A stretch of 64,000 nucleotides of DNA from Asterochloris sp. CNOR1 (Eukaryota > Chlorophyta > Trebouxiophyceae > Trebouxiales > Trebouxiaceae), in the NCBI GenBank assembly GCA_963969365.1, contig OZ017754.1:2891209-2955208 (forward strand). The letters run 5' to 3'. Position 1 is the stretch's first letter; each line of letters starts with the position of its first letter. The notes under the pieces are model-generated. The model had not been told where the DNA came from and did not search any database. It saw only the letters and a list, made by a program, of their open reading frames with translations. Below, in pieces: positions 46,201 to 61,200 of the stretch. The translations under genes were made by a program, and so were the position numbers.

Positions 46201-49200
46201 GTAGCAATGAGGAGATCCAGGCTTTGCTTCTGTCAAGCAACAACTCAACGCAGTGTGCATATGCGCTGTCTGTAGGTGAAGGAGCACGTGGCGGAGATCT
46301 TGCTGCCCGCGATGCTGCTTCTAGGCCCCAAGCCAGCAGCAGCTCACGCCATGTGGAACCTCATGGGCATGTTCTCCTTTGAGACCCGCAGCAACATCTA
46401 CACAAGTGTCACGGAGCTGCTGACGCAGGAGCCCAAACAGGTGCATGGCTGGAGACCTTGCCATAGGGTTGGTCTTATGTTGGTAAGGTCTTGTCTGGTG
46501 GGTAAATGAGCCAGTGAGCTTACAGGTGCCCAATTAGATATTGTAAAGCCTGCCTTTGATCCAGGTGATGCCCTGCATGGTCTGCCTCATGTCCCTTTGC
46601 AGGCGCTTGACTGGTCATTTTGCCAGCCTGGTGGGACTGCCCTGCTGCCTTAGGCAGAGCTCTAGTGGTCAACTGTTCTTGCTGTATGCAAGCTGCTGCA
46701 GCGTCACTGCGGCCTTCAGGACTGTGCAGCGCTGTTCAGCAGACTGCGGCATGTGCAATCATGCATAATCGCCGCATGCCCCTAAGCTACATATGTTCCG
46801 GCCTGCCATCATCATACTTCCTGCCCTTCACACAGATGCTGCCATCTACACCTGAGCACTGGAAGCTCTCGTATTCATGTATGCATCGCTCACCCCCTGC
46901 CTGCCCGATGCAGCACCCCGATGCCCCCCAGCAGTTCTTGGCTCGGGTGTACCAGAGCCAGGTGAAGGCAGTCAAGCACCTGGCCAAGCGCATCGTGGTG
47001 CCAGAAAGCAACGCCTCTAAGCAGGACAAAGAGCAGAAAGTTAGGGCCCCCCAGAGGCTGCTGACAAAGATGGCGTGCACGAACCCTTTCGCTGTTGCCA
47101 GCGAGATCTCTGCCAGCGTGAGTCTGCCATGAGCATCCTTGACCTGAGCCAGCTGATGCCATACCCAGCTCTGTTGTCATTTGCAGCTAGAATCATGAGA
47201 GTGAGGGTTCCCTGCTGCTGTATATTGAATGGATCTGCCCCAGAGGCTGATGGGGAACATGGCATGCAGGACCCTCTTCAGCATTGCCAGGGGTACATCT
47301 GCAGCACTAGTTGGCCTTGCTTGAGCTTGTGCCATCAAAGTCAAACAACATATTGCACCAGCTCTTATGTCATCCTTAGCAATCTCGTGTGTGATATGAG
47401 GCAGGCCTGCTGCAGACATGGGGATACCACCTACAGGACGGGCCTCATCTCTGCCCTTGCGAGGCTGCCGCACTGATTATGCATCTGCATGCTTCTGTAA
47501 GCGCCCTCACAGCCAGTGCTGCCTTGGCAAAAACTGTGTGTTCTGCTGGCAAGCAAGTGCTCTGTTCTTGTTGGAGAGGCCATTATGTACGGGTGTGGAG
47601 CAGCTTTTCCACCACCCTCAGCCACAATCAGAGCTGCTCCTCTGGTGCCTGCAGGCTATGAAGATTAGACCCTGTTCCTGGCAGGTCCTGCGCCATAAAC
47701 CTGCATGCTTCTGATGTGAGGTGCTCGGGTGCCTGCAGGCGGGGGGCTACAGCGCCATGCAGGCAGTCTGGCTAGAGCTGATGAGAATGCTCCCCGAGCT
47801 AGCCTTCGACGCATTCAATCAGCAGCTACTGAGGACCCTGCAGCTCAAGTGGGAGCAGCGCAAGCTGTGCGAGCCTGGCAACCAGCTAGAGCCCACCCAG
47901 TGGCTGCAGTCGATGCCCAAATGGGCAGCACAGATGCTGCTGCTGCATGGGCACAAGGCTGGCGGGTGCCTGCGCCCCTTGATGCAGGTGGGTTCCCCAA
48001 GAAGGCTGGCACAACTGGGCACCTTGGGGCACTACCCGTCTGGCTGAGCACATGCATGCAGGCTGGGCAGCAGTTGATGCCCAAGTGGGCAGCTGAGATG
48101 CTGCTGCTGCACAGGTTCAAGGTGGCTCCTCCTGTCCATCTGAGGTAGGCCTTCACATGAGGCTGAGAAAAGTTATATTGCAGTTAGATGCGATGCATGA
48201 CATGTCAGGACCTCATGTGGCTGCCATAGCAAACTCAGGCAGGTTGAGCTGGGCAGCTCCGCAGGTCATGCAGACTTGGCGCAGTGGCAGTGCCAGTCCT
48301 GATGATGCATTAGACAGGTTGATCTGCCGTGCAGGCCATGCCAAGTGCACAAGCTTTGCCCCAGAAGGCAGCCTGACTGATCCATGAGAATGCAAGTCTC
48401 TTGAGTGCCCTGAGAGAAATGCCAACTGGCTGGCGCTATCATTGTGCCTTGGCCGCTCTGACAGAGTCGCCTGTGTACAGAGACTAATAGCAGCCCAGTC
48501 ACTTCAGCTGTCTTGCCTGGCTGCAGGTGGCCCTTGAGGGTCTCAGTGGGGAGGGCACCCAGCCCCACAGGCGCTTCAGGCTGTATGACCCCGAGCCCTA
48601 CAGATTCATCTCTGAGATCATTGATCGTGTGGTGAGCTCACAGTGCCCAAGAGCGCTTCTTGGAGTGCACTACATATTCGTGGCTTGACGTGCTGCCACA
48701 AGTTATCTCAAAGAGGTCGTAAGCAACGTTCAGACCAGCAGCAATCTGTGTTTTGGCACATGGATGCAAAACATGAGCACTTGTTTCTGCATTCAGTGCC
48801 ATGTCAGCAAAGAGCCAAGGTTTCAGCCTCAGAAACCTGATTGAGCACCTTGACATGTAGTGAGTGCTAAGCTGCCCCTGGCCAACTGCCATGTAGGGTT
48901 TTCAGAGGCTGCCTGCCCCCTCTGAAGACAAGGCTGGCCTAATGGCTGGGGGATTCTACCTGAAATTCCAGTCGCAGATGCAGCCAGAGAAGACCGATGA
49001 CAACACCTTCCGTCATGACAGCAAGAGGGGAGACCTGCATGCGGCCCTTATGAAAGCACTGATGGCCAGGGTGAGCTGCCTCTGAGATCTCCAGCATGAT
49101 CTCTGCATAGGCATGCCTTAGCTGGCAGACAGCTGTCTGTTGCATTTCCAAGTCAAGGAGCTGGCAGCTTGCCACAGGCATGTGAATGTATTGCACTTTG

Positions 49201-52200
49201 AAGACGCCGCGTTTTGTTGCATTGCAATCGAGCTACAGCAGCGTATTCTTGGCCTCAGTGCCTTCATAAGGGCGGCTGTATTGGTGGGGGCTGCCAGCTG
49301 CACGTTTTGAAGTGCTGCTCCTGCAGGGCCTGGCATGGCCTGCATCAGCTGATTGTGGCTGACAGACTGTAGCTGATGCAGGTGCCTGCTAGCTTGCGCT
49401 TCATCCTTCACATGTTGTAGGACAGCAAGGCTAGCACACAAGATTTATGGCTCCTGCAGATGCCTGAGTTGCATCAGCTGGTCCATGTGTAGCTGAATAG
49501 CATCGTCAGGGCATGCAGGCAGCTACAGTGGTGGAAGCAGCAAGCATGCGGAGGCCTGAAAGAAGCCACAGCAGCTGACCATAAGGACTTCTCGAAGGTG
49601 CCTGCTGGGCAGCGCAGCACACCTCATGAGCTGCAGCACAGCAGGGCTGACACAGTGCATGCGTGCCTGCTGCAGATGCCTGATGGGCAGCCAGTGGCCA
49701 TCAAGCTGTACATTGGGCTAATCAGGGCAGCGCTGAGCCATAGCGAGGGGAACAACACCGTCTTTGGGTCGCGGCGCTTCAAGCGCTGGGAAAACGATGA
49801 CGAGGCACTGGATAAGTTCATGATGGTGCATGAGACCATCATTGACTGGTTGAACCAGGTGCGGTGCCTCTTAGTAAGCCCACGACCAAGAGGGCAGCAA
49901 CGGTGTGCCAGCCAGCACAGAGCAATCCTGCGTTCTAGTCTGTTTATCGCTGAAGAATTTCAGTTGCTTGGAACACTTTACACAACAATGAGAGCTGAGG
50001 GCCCAGATCTGCAAGCAGATGTCAATGCTGCAGAACTGCTGACATCACTTAGGCACAAGATCATCCTTAAGGGTGCTCATGAGTTGCCAGTGCAGGCCCC
50101 ACTCCTGCTGACAGTCACTGCCCCTGCTGCAGCAACCTGCAGAGGCACTGTTGAGCTGGCTGTTTCATCCTCATGCAGGGCAAGCTGACCGTTTGCTCCA
50201 TGTATCCTCTGCCGACCTGATAGCCCTCATACAGTGCCCAGTGTGCCCATACCTTACTCCTGCTGCTGCATCCACGTATCCTGTGGCAACATCCCTGCCA
50301 TGAAATGGTTGAAAGGTCCTCCCCCAGCGCTCAAATGCAACGCAACAGCTGACAATGCAAGTTTCTGCTGGTGCAGCTGACCGCTCTGCTGAAGTACTCC
50401 TTGGACAGGAAGACGTATGCCTCCCTGCTGCCGCCGCTGGCAGCCACGCTGCAACAGGCCGGCGACCGCCTGCCGCTTGAGCTGGTCTGGCAGCTGTATC
50501 GGCCTGCAATGGAGCGTGTGCCACTGCCCAGCCCACCGCTGCCGGCTGGCAAGGGGAAGACGCAGCAGGCTGAGGATGGGGAGGTGCAAGCTGATGCAGG
50601 GGCTGGCGCAGCAGCCGCAGACCCTGTTGTCCCTGCAACGCCCACTGCTGCTGAACGTGGTAAGCCTGGGTTGAGGCCTGCTGTTGGATATGTCTAAGCA
50701 TTCAAGAAAGATCTTGGCTTCAGCACACCGCTGCAGACACTGAGAACCCTGCACTGCTTTACTTCTGATGAGCAAGGTGAATTCCGGGCTGGTGTGGGGT
50801 TGCTGCATGTGCATGCTACATCACAGACAGGCAGGATGGCAGGCTGCTGCAGGAATTGACACAGCAGCTTGAGCCCCTGTGGTCTTTGCTGTGCCGCCAA
50901 AGGTTAGCAAAGTGAGCTTGCACCAGCATATGCTGTTCGGAAGACATGTGCTTGTGGACAGTCGCAGAGCGCAGGGGCTGCCGCTGCTGCTCGCAAGGTG
51001 AGCTTGGTGTGGGGCATGTCAGGCACCTGCTGTGATCCAGCAGATGCCTGTAACCATCGTCTTGAGTTTCAGGTAGCATGGCAACCAGCGCAGCAGCTGC
51101 AGACCCTGTTCATCAATGCTCAGCCCCACCCATCAGTTCATGGTGCCTGTAGGATTTTGGTATTCATGTCAGGTGGTGCCTGCTGTTGTGTGGTGTTGCT
51201 TGGGCACAGCCTCACAGGCAAGCTGCACCATTTTGCACTCTTAAATCTTGTCAAATGGCCCATAGAGCCTAACTGCATCTATCAAGGGCATGAGGGCATC
51301 CAATGGTGCCAGATGCTGACCTCATGTGCAGCTGCAAAGGCCAGCACCCTGAGGTTTTTATCATAAGCTGCTCGTGCTTCGCTCAACATGCCTCGTTGGG
51401 TTGGCCCCTAACGCTGCCATTTCATTGGCGGACCTGCAGGAGATGATGCAGGCCCTGCCGGCCTGTGGACCTGGAACCAGCTGCGGCAGATGGTCAAGTC
51501 ATATGTGCCCAAGGTCTCGCTCGCTGGCATCAGCGAGGATTTCTACCTCTGGTTCTGGAGCCTTTCCTATGGCCACCTTCACTTTCCAGGAACCTTGTAA
51601 GTCCTGCCTTCTTTCCCACCTCCTGCCCTGCACCAGCACCATTTGGAGAGACCTGCTGTGTAAGACAGCAGCTCTTGAAGTCTGTCTCTGCCATGTTGTT
51701 ATGCGCTGTCCTCTGACAAAATCATCTATGCAATGCATGCCTTCCTCACGTTCAGTGGGCTGTTTCAATCTGGAGCAACTTATGCTTTTGAGTGATGTGG
51801 CGTTCCACATCTGAGAGGGCTGCCGTCTGCTCCAGAAAGCGCTAAGCCCTGCGCACTCAGCTGCTGCCCCATGTTGTAGGAATGAGGAGGCCAGCCCTGC
51901 CTTGGCCACAGCAGCCTAAGTGCTGTACACTCGATTGCCCCTCTCTTGTTGCAGGTATGAGGAGGCCATCAAGCGCTGCGAAGCCAAAGCGGTGGCACTA
52001 AGGAACGGCCGTTTTGAGAAGCTTTACGTGGTCAGTCCTCAGCTGCTTCATGTGATCTGTTGTACCAGCTGGGGTCACAGTCATTGAGCACGTCTTTGGC
52101 ATCAATTTGGACTTGACTTCATCGGTCTCCTTAGAGCAAGCCATGGCAGCCTTCTAGTGGTCTGCTGCAGCCTGAATCTAATGGAGTGAAATGTTCTCCC

Positions 52201-55200
52201 GCCTGACAGACCTCAGAAATTACATAGAGCACAGTATCCGCCTGAAGGTCACAAGCTTCGGCCATGGCAGGGCTGTACCACATTCACTCTTTGCCAATAT
52301 ACCGTGGCACTGGACCAAGTCCAGTCCTGCCACAAGTTGCAGGCCACCTGAGGGCGGGGCGAGACCTAGTAAGATCTGTGAGGAGGAGGCCTGCAGCCCT
52401 GCACGCAGGCAGCTCACCCACTGCTATGAGCAGGTGGCTGGGCACAGCTGCTGCTTTGCAGCTTGGCTGTCTCAATCCTGTCGCTGCTGCTTCTGCAGAA
52501 AGTCGGGGGTCACTTGAACACGGAGCGGGACAAGCACCGCCAGACCTGTGAGGAGGTGGCCCGCAGCCTGCAGGCCTGGCGCGACTCCTGGCTGGCCGAG
52601 GTGTTCCCCAGCGACAATGGGCGCATGGACACCACTGATACCCTGCTCCTGCACCTGGTGCTGCCCCGCGCTAAGATCAGCGAGGAGGATGCGCTGTTCT
52701 GTGCGGAGTTTGTCAAGGCCATGGTGCTGGCTGGGACAGACTACCTGGGGCTGCTGCCCCTCATGAACCGGGTGAGTGGGGGTGCAAGGCAAGGTCTTGA
52801 CATGTCCCTGGGGTGAGCTCGGCGGTGCTGGGCTGCTGCTGCTCATGGTTAGGGCAAGTCATGGTGACAGCGCTGGTATGGGCGGGCTGGACCACACAGG
52901 ACTGCCCTCACGTCTAGTGCAAGCAGCGCTGAAGGTTGCTCGGCAGATTGTGCTGCTCTCGGCAGTGGTGCAGGCTGAAATGGACCTGTCGAGGCTGCGA
53001 TCACTGATGAAGGGGGCGGGAGGAAGAGCTGGGCCACTGCCTTTTGATACAAACATGAGCACCTGACATGGCAGTGGTGGGCGCTATGTCACAGACTGCC
53101 CTGGGTTTTGCTGAAACAGCCACCTGCCTCTCGTCCTGTCACCTTCGACGAAGATGGGCACTGAACCAATGCAAGGGCCAGCACAGACTCCTTCACACAT
53201 AAAAACTCTGTTTGTTCAACGGGTGAGTTGCTGGTGTCCCGGACGGCAGTGCAGCATGCACCCTGCAGTATGAGGAGCTGCCGCTCCTGCAAGGGCATAT
53301 GTTGTTCAGAAGCAGTGGAGGGATGTGCAGGAATAGCGGTGGCACCATGGAAGAGTTTTTGTTCTACTGCCTCTTGCGCAATTGCTGGCCCCCTCAACTG
53401 CAAGGCTGTGCCGCAGCCAGTCATGGTGCAGTATACTGCAGAGTTGTTTGGCCGCATGGTACGTATTCACTGCCTGTTCCTGCATACTGACCTCCAACTT
53501 GTGCTGTCCATGTGCAGATGTTCATGCTGCTTCACACGCTGCCAGCATTGACCAACCAGGAGGCAAAATGCGTTGGCATCTTCTTCTCGGAGTTTGTCAA
53601 ATTCGTTGAACTCTACAGGGTAAGTCTGCTGGCAGCTGTGGCTTGAATACTGCAAGTTAAAGATTGCAAGCAGGACTGAATTGTTGCATTATCTGAAACA
53701 GGACTGACTGTGCTGGAGCCAAATTACATTGGCTGATGTGCCATGCTGGTCGCTGGGGCCACCCAACCCTGGTGCACATTCATATCATGTGCCTGCTAAG
53801 GTACTGCATTGTTGGATCCCATGAGTTCTGCAAGGCAGAGTGCAAGCTCGAGCTTGCCTGAAGCGGGGGCTGTGAGCTGGCAGCACCTTCAGAATGCTGC
53901 ATGGCTTGCAGGCTGCCAGCTGCTGGTAACATCTGTGCATTGTGGCCGGCCATATGCAAACCCTGTGGATGCAGCCTGAGCTGTTGTGATCGGTGGGTAC
54001 TGGTAACTTGGCTCGGCTTAGTGCCTACAGCCTGGTCAGAAGCGGCTAGTAAGCCGACTTCTTAGTCCCTGCTGACCTATCTGAGGCAGTGACTGGGGAC
54101 TGCCAGGCAAGCTGCCCATCCGGAAACAGTCTGACCTATGTCTCTGTGTCTGCTGTCGGACCTAAAGACAGACTTTTCAAAGCAGGCAGAGCACGCCATT
54201 GGGAGCTGCTGACCTAGTTACTCTGTGCCTGCATGTCAATGTGCGGCAATGCTGGGCCACAGGCCGCCCGGCTGCTGCTTGGAAACCTGTGTGAGTTCAA
54301 TCCTTTGTTCCTGCAGGGTGGCGTGAGCTGGTGATTGTTGCAGGCAAACATGTCGCCCCATGAGAGCGTGCTTTGCTCATTCACAGGCAACCCATGTCTC
54401 TGTGCCTGCAGGCTGACCTGAAGCGGTATGAGCACGAGCTGGCCCCCCTGCGGCCTTTGTGCTCCTCCAGCACACTGTGGAAGGCGGGCGCTGAGCCCTT
54501 CAGCCGTGTGAAGTGGCTGCAAGGCTGTGTGAAACTGCAGTCCTTCCCCTGCACCCACATTGTCAGCGTGCTGAAGAGAAGCAGAGACCGGACATCTTTG
54601 GAGGACAAGAACATCTTCACCTTCTTGCAGCAAATCCTTCAGGTGCGGCAACATGTCTCTACAAGCTTGCCTGCTGTCTCAGCAAGCCTGATATCTGTCT
54701 GTGCACACCTCTTGGCTGACTTCTTACCCGACTGTACAGGCAGAAGCTTCGCTTGTTTGAAATGACGGTAGTGAACAACAACAGCTGGATGACAACATGT
54801 GCCATACCTGCAGGTCTGCCCTGCTGTCAGGCCCTTTGCCACCGTTCTGCTGCAACACATCAACCCCTTTCAGAAAGAACTGAGCAAGCAGGATGGGCCT
54901 AGGGCGCACGGCGTCACACAGAGGCTGACTGCCATGGTGCCCATCACTGGCTATCTGCATAAGGTGCTGGCTGAAAACAGGTGGGCCTTGCACCTCTTGG
55001 CATCATCAAGCATGGTGTCAGATCTTTGAGGCTTGACTGTGCTCAACAGCTATGCGTCAATGATCACATGCCCTGCTGTGCTGCTGAGGCGCATGAGGCC
55101 AATTTGAAAGCCCCGGCAAGACTTGTTCAGAAAGGCCTCTGCTTCTGGAACAGTATTCACTGCTGGGAATTTAGACGCTAACCCACAAGAAACAGGCGCC

Positions 55201-58200
55201 ACAAGGCTAGTCTTACTAAGAGGGACTGCTTAGAGGCCTCATGGATGAGGGGCTCTATTTCGTTGATGACAACCTGCTAGGTTACATCAGCTGCTGTGCC
55301 CAGCTCCCGGCTCCCACAATGCTGCTCACGTGCAGGTTGCCGGAGAAGCTGGACTATGTACACAGGATTTTAGAGGCTTTGCCGCTGAAGGAACGTGAGA
55401 AGCAGCTGCCTGCTGCCACAGCAGCAGCCACACCTGCAACACCTGAGGCAGCTGTTGAGGCAGCAGGCGGGGACGGTGGCCCTGCACAGACCAACAATGC
55501 TGCTGCCAAACACTCTGCTGGAGCTGCCACAGGAGCGCGGCCAGCTGAGGTGCGCGGCGCAGACCGCAGGGTGGAAGAGGCAGCCGTGGCTGAGGCCCCT
55601 GCTGGCCCAATACCTGCACGCGTGAAGGCTGAGCAGCTGCCAGTGGCCAGCAGCAATCAGGAGGCAGCTGGGGCCACAGCTGAGCGGCCACCAGGTACCA
55701 GGCCGGCAGCAGCAGCAGTCACCTCACAGCCTGCCAGCACTGCACAGCTGTCTGGCAAGCGCAAGTCCAGGTGAGGCATCTCTGGATTGACTTCGAATGT
55801 CAGCAGGTTTCGCGCCTACACTACCTGCCCTGGTTATGTCTGCACTCTTCAGCAGAGATGCGCTGCACTCTGCCAGTCAATTGGACCAGTGCAGCATTGC
55901 GTGGAGCTGCTTTTTTCCTGAGTGGTGCCCCTGCCCATGGGTGGTGTCAGTATGCTGTGGGCGACATGCCAAACCAACAGGTGCGCTCCACCTGCAGGGA
56001 CGGGGACAAGCATGGCGAGGCTGGCCCCAGCAAGCGCCCAAGCCTGGGGGATGTGCCTGCCAGGGCTGCTGCCCCCGAGCACAGGGTGAAGCCAGAGGAG
56101 GCACATGCAGGCAACAGGAATGGCCGAGCTGAGGCAGGCCCATCGCGGCTGGGGAACGAGCGGCGGGCTGCGGGGGAGGAGTCCAGGTCCCGCCAGAGGG
56201 CAGACAGAGGCGGAGATGTGGCACAAGGCCACAGCGCTTCCCGCCGGGACTCAGGTGTGCTGCTCCCTGTCTCTGGTCCTTCTGTCCAGTATCCTGGCAG
56301 CTATGGCACCAGTCTCCACAGGCTCTGCTGATGAGTCTGCTGTCTTCAGCCTTGGAGCTAGCTACAGACCTGGTGTTGCGGAAAGCAGGAGAGATGGCGT
56401 GTCAGCAGTCTAGACTGTCCTGCATCAGGTCAACACAAACCTGCTGACTCATCTGCTGAGTACCAGCATGAGGACTGGGGAACGACTGTGCATCTACAGC
56501 AGGGCTGACATATCCTGCATCTCTTGGTGACCCAACAGAGCTGGCCTTTCCTGTGCGGCTTGCTGTCTTGGATTGCAAAGCTGCTCACTGCCGACATCTG
56601 GCAGGTCAAAGTCAAGCCTGGACTCAGTATAACGGCCTGTCATCTCTGTCTGTTCAGTCTGCTCTGAAGACATGCTGCAGGTGCCTCCCTACTGCAACTA
56701 TGTAGGTGCTGACAGGTAAGGCCACTCAGTGCAGCCTCATCAACATGCTGCAGATGGCCGCCAATCTGGAGCAGATGCTGATGTGGTCAAGCTGCCAGCT
56801 GCTGCAGGCAGCTGGATATCTGGTTGTGCCGATGCAGCCGGGCAGTCTGAGTGTGAGCATATGTGCACTGCAGGTCACTTGACAGCAGCTGTGGATACTC
56901 TCCTGGGGGCCGAGGACAGGCGCAAGGCTCGACATGAGCGCTTCAAGCAGGCAGACGAGGCGCCTCAGCCAGCCAGGAAGCCCAGCATTGACTCGCGAGC
57001 AACCCAAAGGTAGTCAGGAGATCTTCCTGTATGGCCATGCACCAGCAGAGTCAGGCACCATGCCTGTGCTCTCCTGACCCAAGGGTGGGGCCCACAGATG
57101 AGCAGGAGCTCTTCCTGCGCAGCCAAGGAGCAGTATTGTGGGCAAGATGCCAGTGGACGGGCAGCCTGACCTTGCATCCTTCAGTTGCTGTCTGCCTAGA
57201 ATGCTGTGGTGGTCACCAATGATGGCACTGTCTTCATGTACTGAGGGGCTGCTACTGTGTGGCGCATGCTATGTATACTCAACCTTTGAATTCATGAGCA
57301 GCACATAGGTTGCTTTGCGCTGCGTGCCCCAGCTGTGTGCAGCGGCACTGCATGCGGGCAACCTGGCTGCAGCCCTCTGGCAAACATGCTTGGGTGCTCT
57401 TCACATGTTCTCATCACTTCTGTGCATAATGTGCAACCAGCCTTTTGCTGCCAGCAAGGATGGCACAGTGCTGGGTACTCACTGCAGCCCTATGCGTGCA
57501 GTGCTGTGGATTCTCGGCAGCAAGGGGAGGCGTCCAGGCATGAGAAGCAGAGGGTGGAGCCTGCGGCAGGCAACAGGATTGTGTCAGGTGGGCTATGTTG
57601 CTGTTGCCAGCCAAGTCACAAGCAAAGGATGTTCAACAGTCCTATATTGCTCAGCTTCCCGCACTCAAGCTTCTCAGCATGCACATGACATGTTTGGAGA
57701 TAAATCCACATGCCTTCTGTTCCCACAGGCTACCTGTCTCATGCTGCTGCTGCTGCTTACAGGCAGCAAATTGCGGTCTGATGCACCAGAGTTCCGGCCC
57801 ACAGAGATCCCCAGGGCTGCTGCAAGAACTGAGCCATCTCACCGGGGCGGTGATACGCCTAGGGAGGGCGCTGCCTCTGAGGATGCTTCCAGGCGAACGG
57901 TGCAGCAGTCTTCTGCTGCCAGGACCCCAAATGGCAGTGACAAGGAGGCACAGGATGCAGATGCCACCCCAAGGTGAGCTTGCAGAGGGTTCTTGCATAA
58001 GCTTGGGGACGCCAGATGCTGCCTGCAGAGGTGGTACTCAGCTGGGCCACTTCTCCTCACTGTGACTGGACCAGTCTGCCATGTATGCTCAACCTTGCCA
58101 CACAGGCAGGCATATCATTCAGGTCTTGAATGCGGTTTGCTGTGACAGCTCTCCAGCGGTACCGCAGTGCTGGCTGCAACACTTGGCAGCACATGCTCAC

Positions 58201-61200
58201 ACAATCAAGAGTTGACTGGCTGCAGGTCAAGCAAGGCAGCGGTTGCTGAACGCAATGAGCGCCCCAGGGATGGTAGCGGTCAACATGCCCGAGAGGCTCA
58301 GCCTGACAGGCAGCAATCTCGAGAGGCCCAGCCGGATCAGGAGCGCACTCATGAGGGCTCACCTGCCAGGGAGCGCGCTGCAGACAGGGCTGTCAAGAGG
58401 GAGTTGACCACCATGACTGAGGCAACTCACCCGGCTGTGGGCGAGAAACGCCAGGTGGGGCGTGGTGCTCTAGCTTGGACTGCTCCAGCTCCAGCTGCTT
58501 GTGAGATTATCAGCTGTTGGGCGCTTGTGGTTGCTTTTGGGCAACAATCGAAGCTCTTCACGGCAGTCTATCTGCTGCATCCATGCTGGAAGCCTGGCAT
58601 GAAGTCTTCCAGCATATTAGGTGCCAAGCGTCTGCTTGCAAGCTAGGTCTTATAAAGATTCCTGACATTCTCAGGACCCCTTTGTGAGACTGTCATATGC
58701 TGTTTGTGGTGGTGTTGTGCATATGCTGCCAGCAAATGTGGCTGCTTGGACATGATCCCTTGGCAAGTCATGCAGTCTGCCCCTCCACCCAACTGACAGC
58801 CTCTCACTGCTGGCTGCAGCGGCAGCCCATCACCTTTCAGAAAACAACAGTGGCAACTGCAAATAATCGGCTGCGCATTCAGAGTGAGGCTCGCACCGCA
58901 CGGTTTGGGGAGCCCTCTGCTGAGGATGCTGCTAATGCCAGGTGAGATGCTTGCAGTTCCTGGATGCTCCAGTGTGTCAGCCATCAGCTGGCCTTCTGAC
59001 ACGCAGACATCTTCTGTGAGTTTGCTTGTGTCAGCCCCGCTTTGGATGTTGGCTTCCATTGCAGGTCTGCAGTGTTGCATGCAGCTGAGTTTAGCACTAC
59101 TAGCCAATGTTCTGGGCTTACACTGATGCGCAAGGCCCAAGCAACATGCAGGTCCACAACTGGGTTCAACAACTCTTGAAAATTGCTTGTGAGGGGGCAC
59201 AATCCCGAATGCTTTGCTGACTTTGGCAGAGCATTGCAAATGCAAGCATTGCTGCCAAATCCGCAACGCCGACAATGGAGGGCCTGTCCACTGCAGAACT
59301 GCTGCAGAGGTGGCAACGCACCAGCGTGCCCCAGAGCCACCACGCCTTGTTCTTGAAAGGTATGCAGCATGCCAGAGATGCAAGGGGTGACATGTAGCAG
59401 CTGGCTGTCAAAAGGGGCTGTAACGTCTCCTCTGCTTGACCAGCTGCTTGACAGCTTGATGGAAAGATGACTGTGTGCCCAGCTTTCAAAATGGACACAA
59501 GCTGTGTCATTGCAGGCCTGCTGCCGAGGAGGCAGTGCACCACCGTGCTCGCTCGCGCAGCAATGACCGGTCTAGGGTGGACACTGCCCGGCGCCGGGAC
59601 TCTCCTGGGCGTGACCGGGGTGCCGACCGTCGCCACCGCTCTGGGCGTCAGGAGTCCCAGCGTTCCCGCAGTGACGAAGGCGCACGACATGACAGGCCTA
59701 CTGACCGCCCTCCTCCTGGTAATCCGCGGCTTTGTGTTTCCAAGTTTGCGCGATGGTGGTGTTTGAGGCCTATGTGAAAGAGCAGCGTGCACAAGGCCGT
59801 CACTGTAGATGCCACGGCAGGTCATTTTGCAAGTTTCCACCCTGAAACATTCAAGCGCACAGCTTACAGACATGCTGATCATGATGCTGATGCACCAGGT
59901 TTGTTTGCAAAGTCCCTGTCCAACACCTGTTGCACCTCTGCTTGCAGGGCTGAGGGATGAACCTGAGGATGTGCGTGTTGGCAGGGACAGGCGGCACCGC
60001 AACCTGCGCCAAGACTTGCCTGAGGAGGGGGAGCTCAAGCGCGTGGAGGCCGGGCATGCAGGCGGCAAGCGGGGACATGACCATGATGCAGGTGAGCTCT
60101 CCCTGTGTTTAGTGGTGCTTAATGCATGGGGTTCGACAGTGATGACCCAGCAATGGTGCTTGCTCTCCTGCTCTACACTGCACCATGTAGAGCAGTTGAG
60201 GAAACATGTCACACAGCATCATAACGTCAATTGCATAGTTGTAGTTTGTCTTTGACATGGCTTTGTCTGCTGGTTCAGGTGATGCTCTCCCGCCCATGGC
60301 TATGGACGTCCCCAATGGTGCTGATCAGGTCAGCTTCAGGCCTGCTTCTTTCAGGCAGCATGGTACGTTATGAGCTGCTGGGGTTGCATGCCGTCAACAT
60401 GTCAGCGCTGGCCCCTCCTATACTGAGACATTCCCTGCGGGTGGCTTGTTGCCTAGATGTGCTTTGCTCTCCAGGTGATATCCTTGCGCATCCCAGACGA
60501 CAGCGCTGTGGCAGAGGCCGACCTACCTCCGCCACCAGCATCTGGGCGTGAGGCAGGCAAGGCCTCCAAGAAGCGCAAGAAGGAGCACAAGGTAACACCT
60601 GACGATGTTTGTGCAGGTGACGAGGCTATCTGTTGCCTTTCAGATATGTTGAGCATAGCATGCACTTTGCCGCAGCTCTGCTTTCTACACCACCAGGGGC
60701 ATCAGGCTGCCCTTTGACATTTCAGCAAAGCGTAACGTCATGATATTTTTGTCAAGCAGGAGGAGAAGAAGGAGAAGAAGGAGCGTCGCGAGAAGCGTCG
60801 TAGGGACAAGGTGCGCTAGAGCATGACTGGAGGGTAGGGGTGCACTGTGCAGCGCCTGAGAGGGTTGACTGTGATGCAAGTGGCCCTCAAATTGCCATCT
60901 CAGATTAGTTGTTGCAAGCTCATCTGTGAACTGGGCGTGCATTTATTTAATGAGCTGGTGCTTGCTGCAGGATGATGCTCCTGAAGGTGGCGGTGACTCC
61001 ACTCTTGGCAGGCATGGCGCTAGCCTTGGCAATGGATCTGTTGCTGCGGTTCAGTCAGAAGGTGTGATGTCAACATGGAAATGGCTTTGCACGTTTGTAG
61101 ATGCCTGTGCCATAGCTGTTTCCGCTCTAGCATCAATTGCTGAGCTACCAAAGGAGAAGTCACAATGCCAGGTTGCGAGTACTTGTGATTTCCTGGTGCA

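Noticed and set aside
59166-60212. A 348-codon minus-strand open frame
   Set aside because: It lies opposite the THO2 charged-tail exons, whose CGC/GAC-rich codons leave the complementary strand open. It has no conserved domain and overlaps several confirmed plus-strand splice sites.
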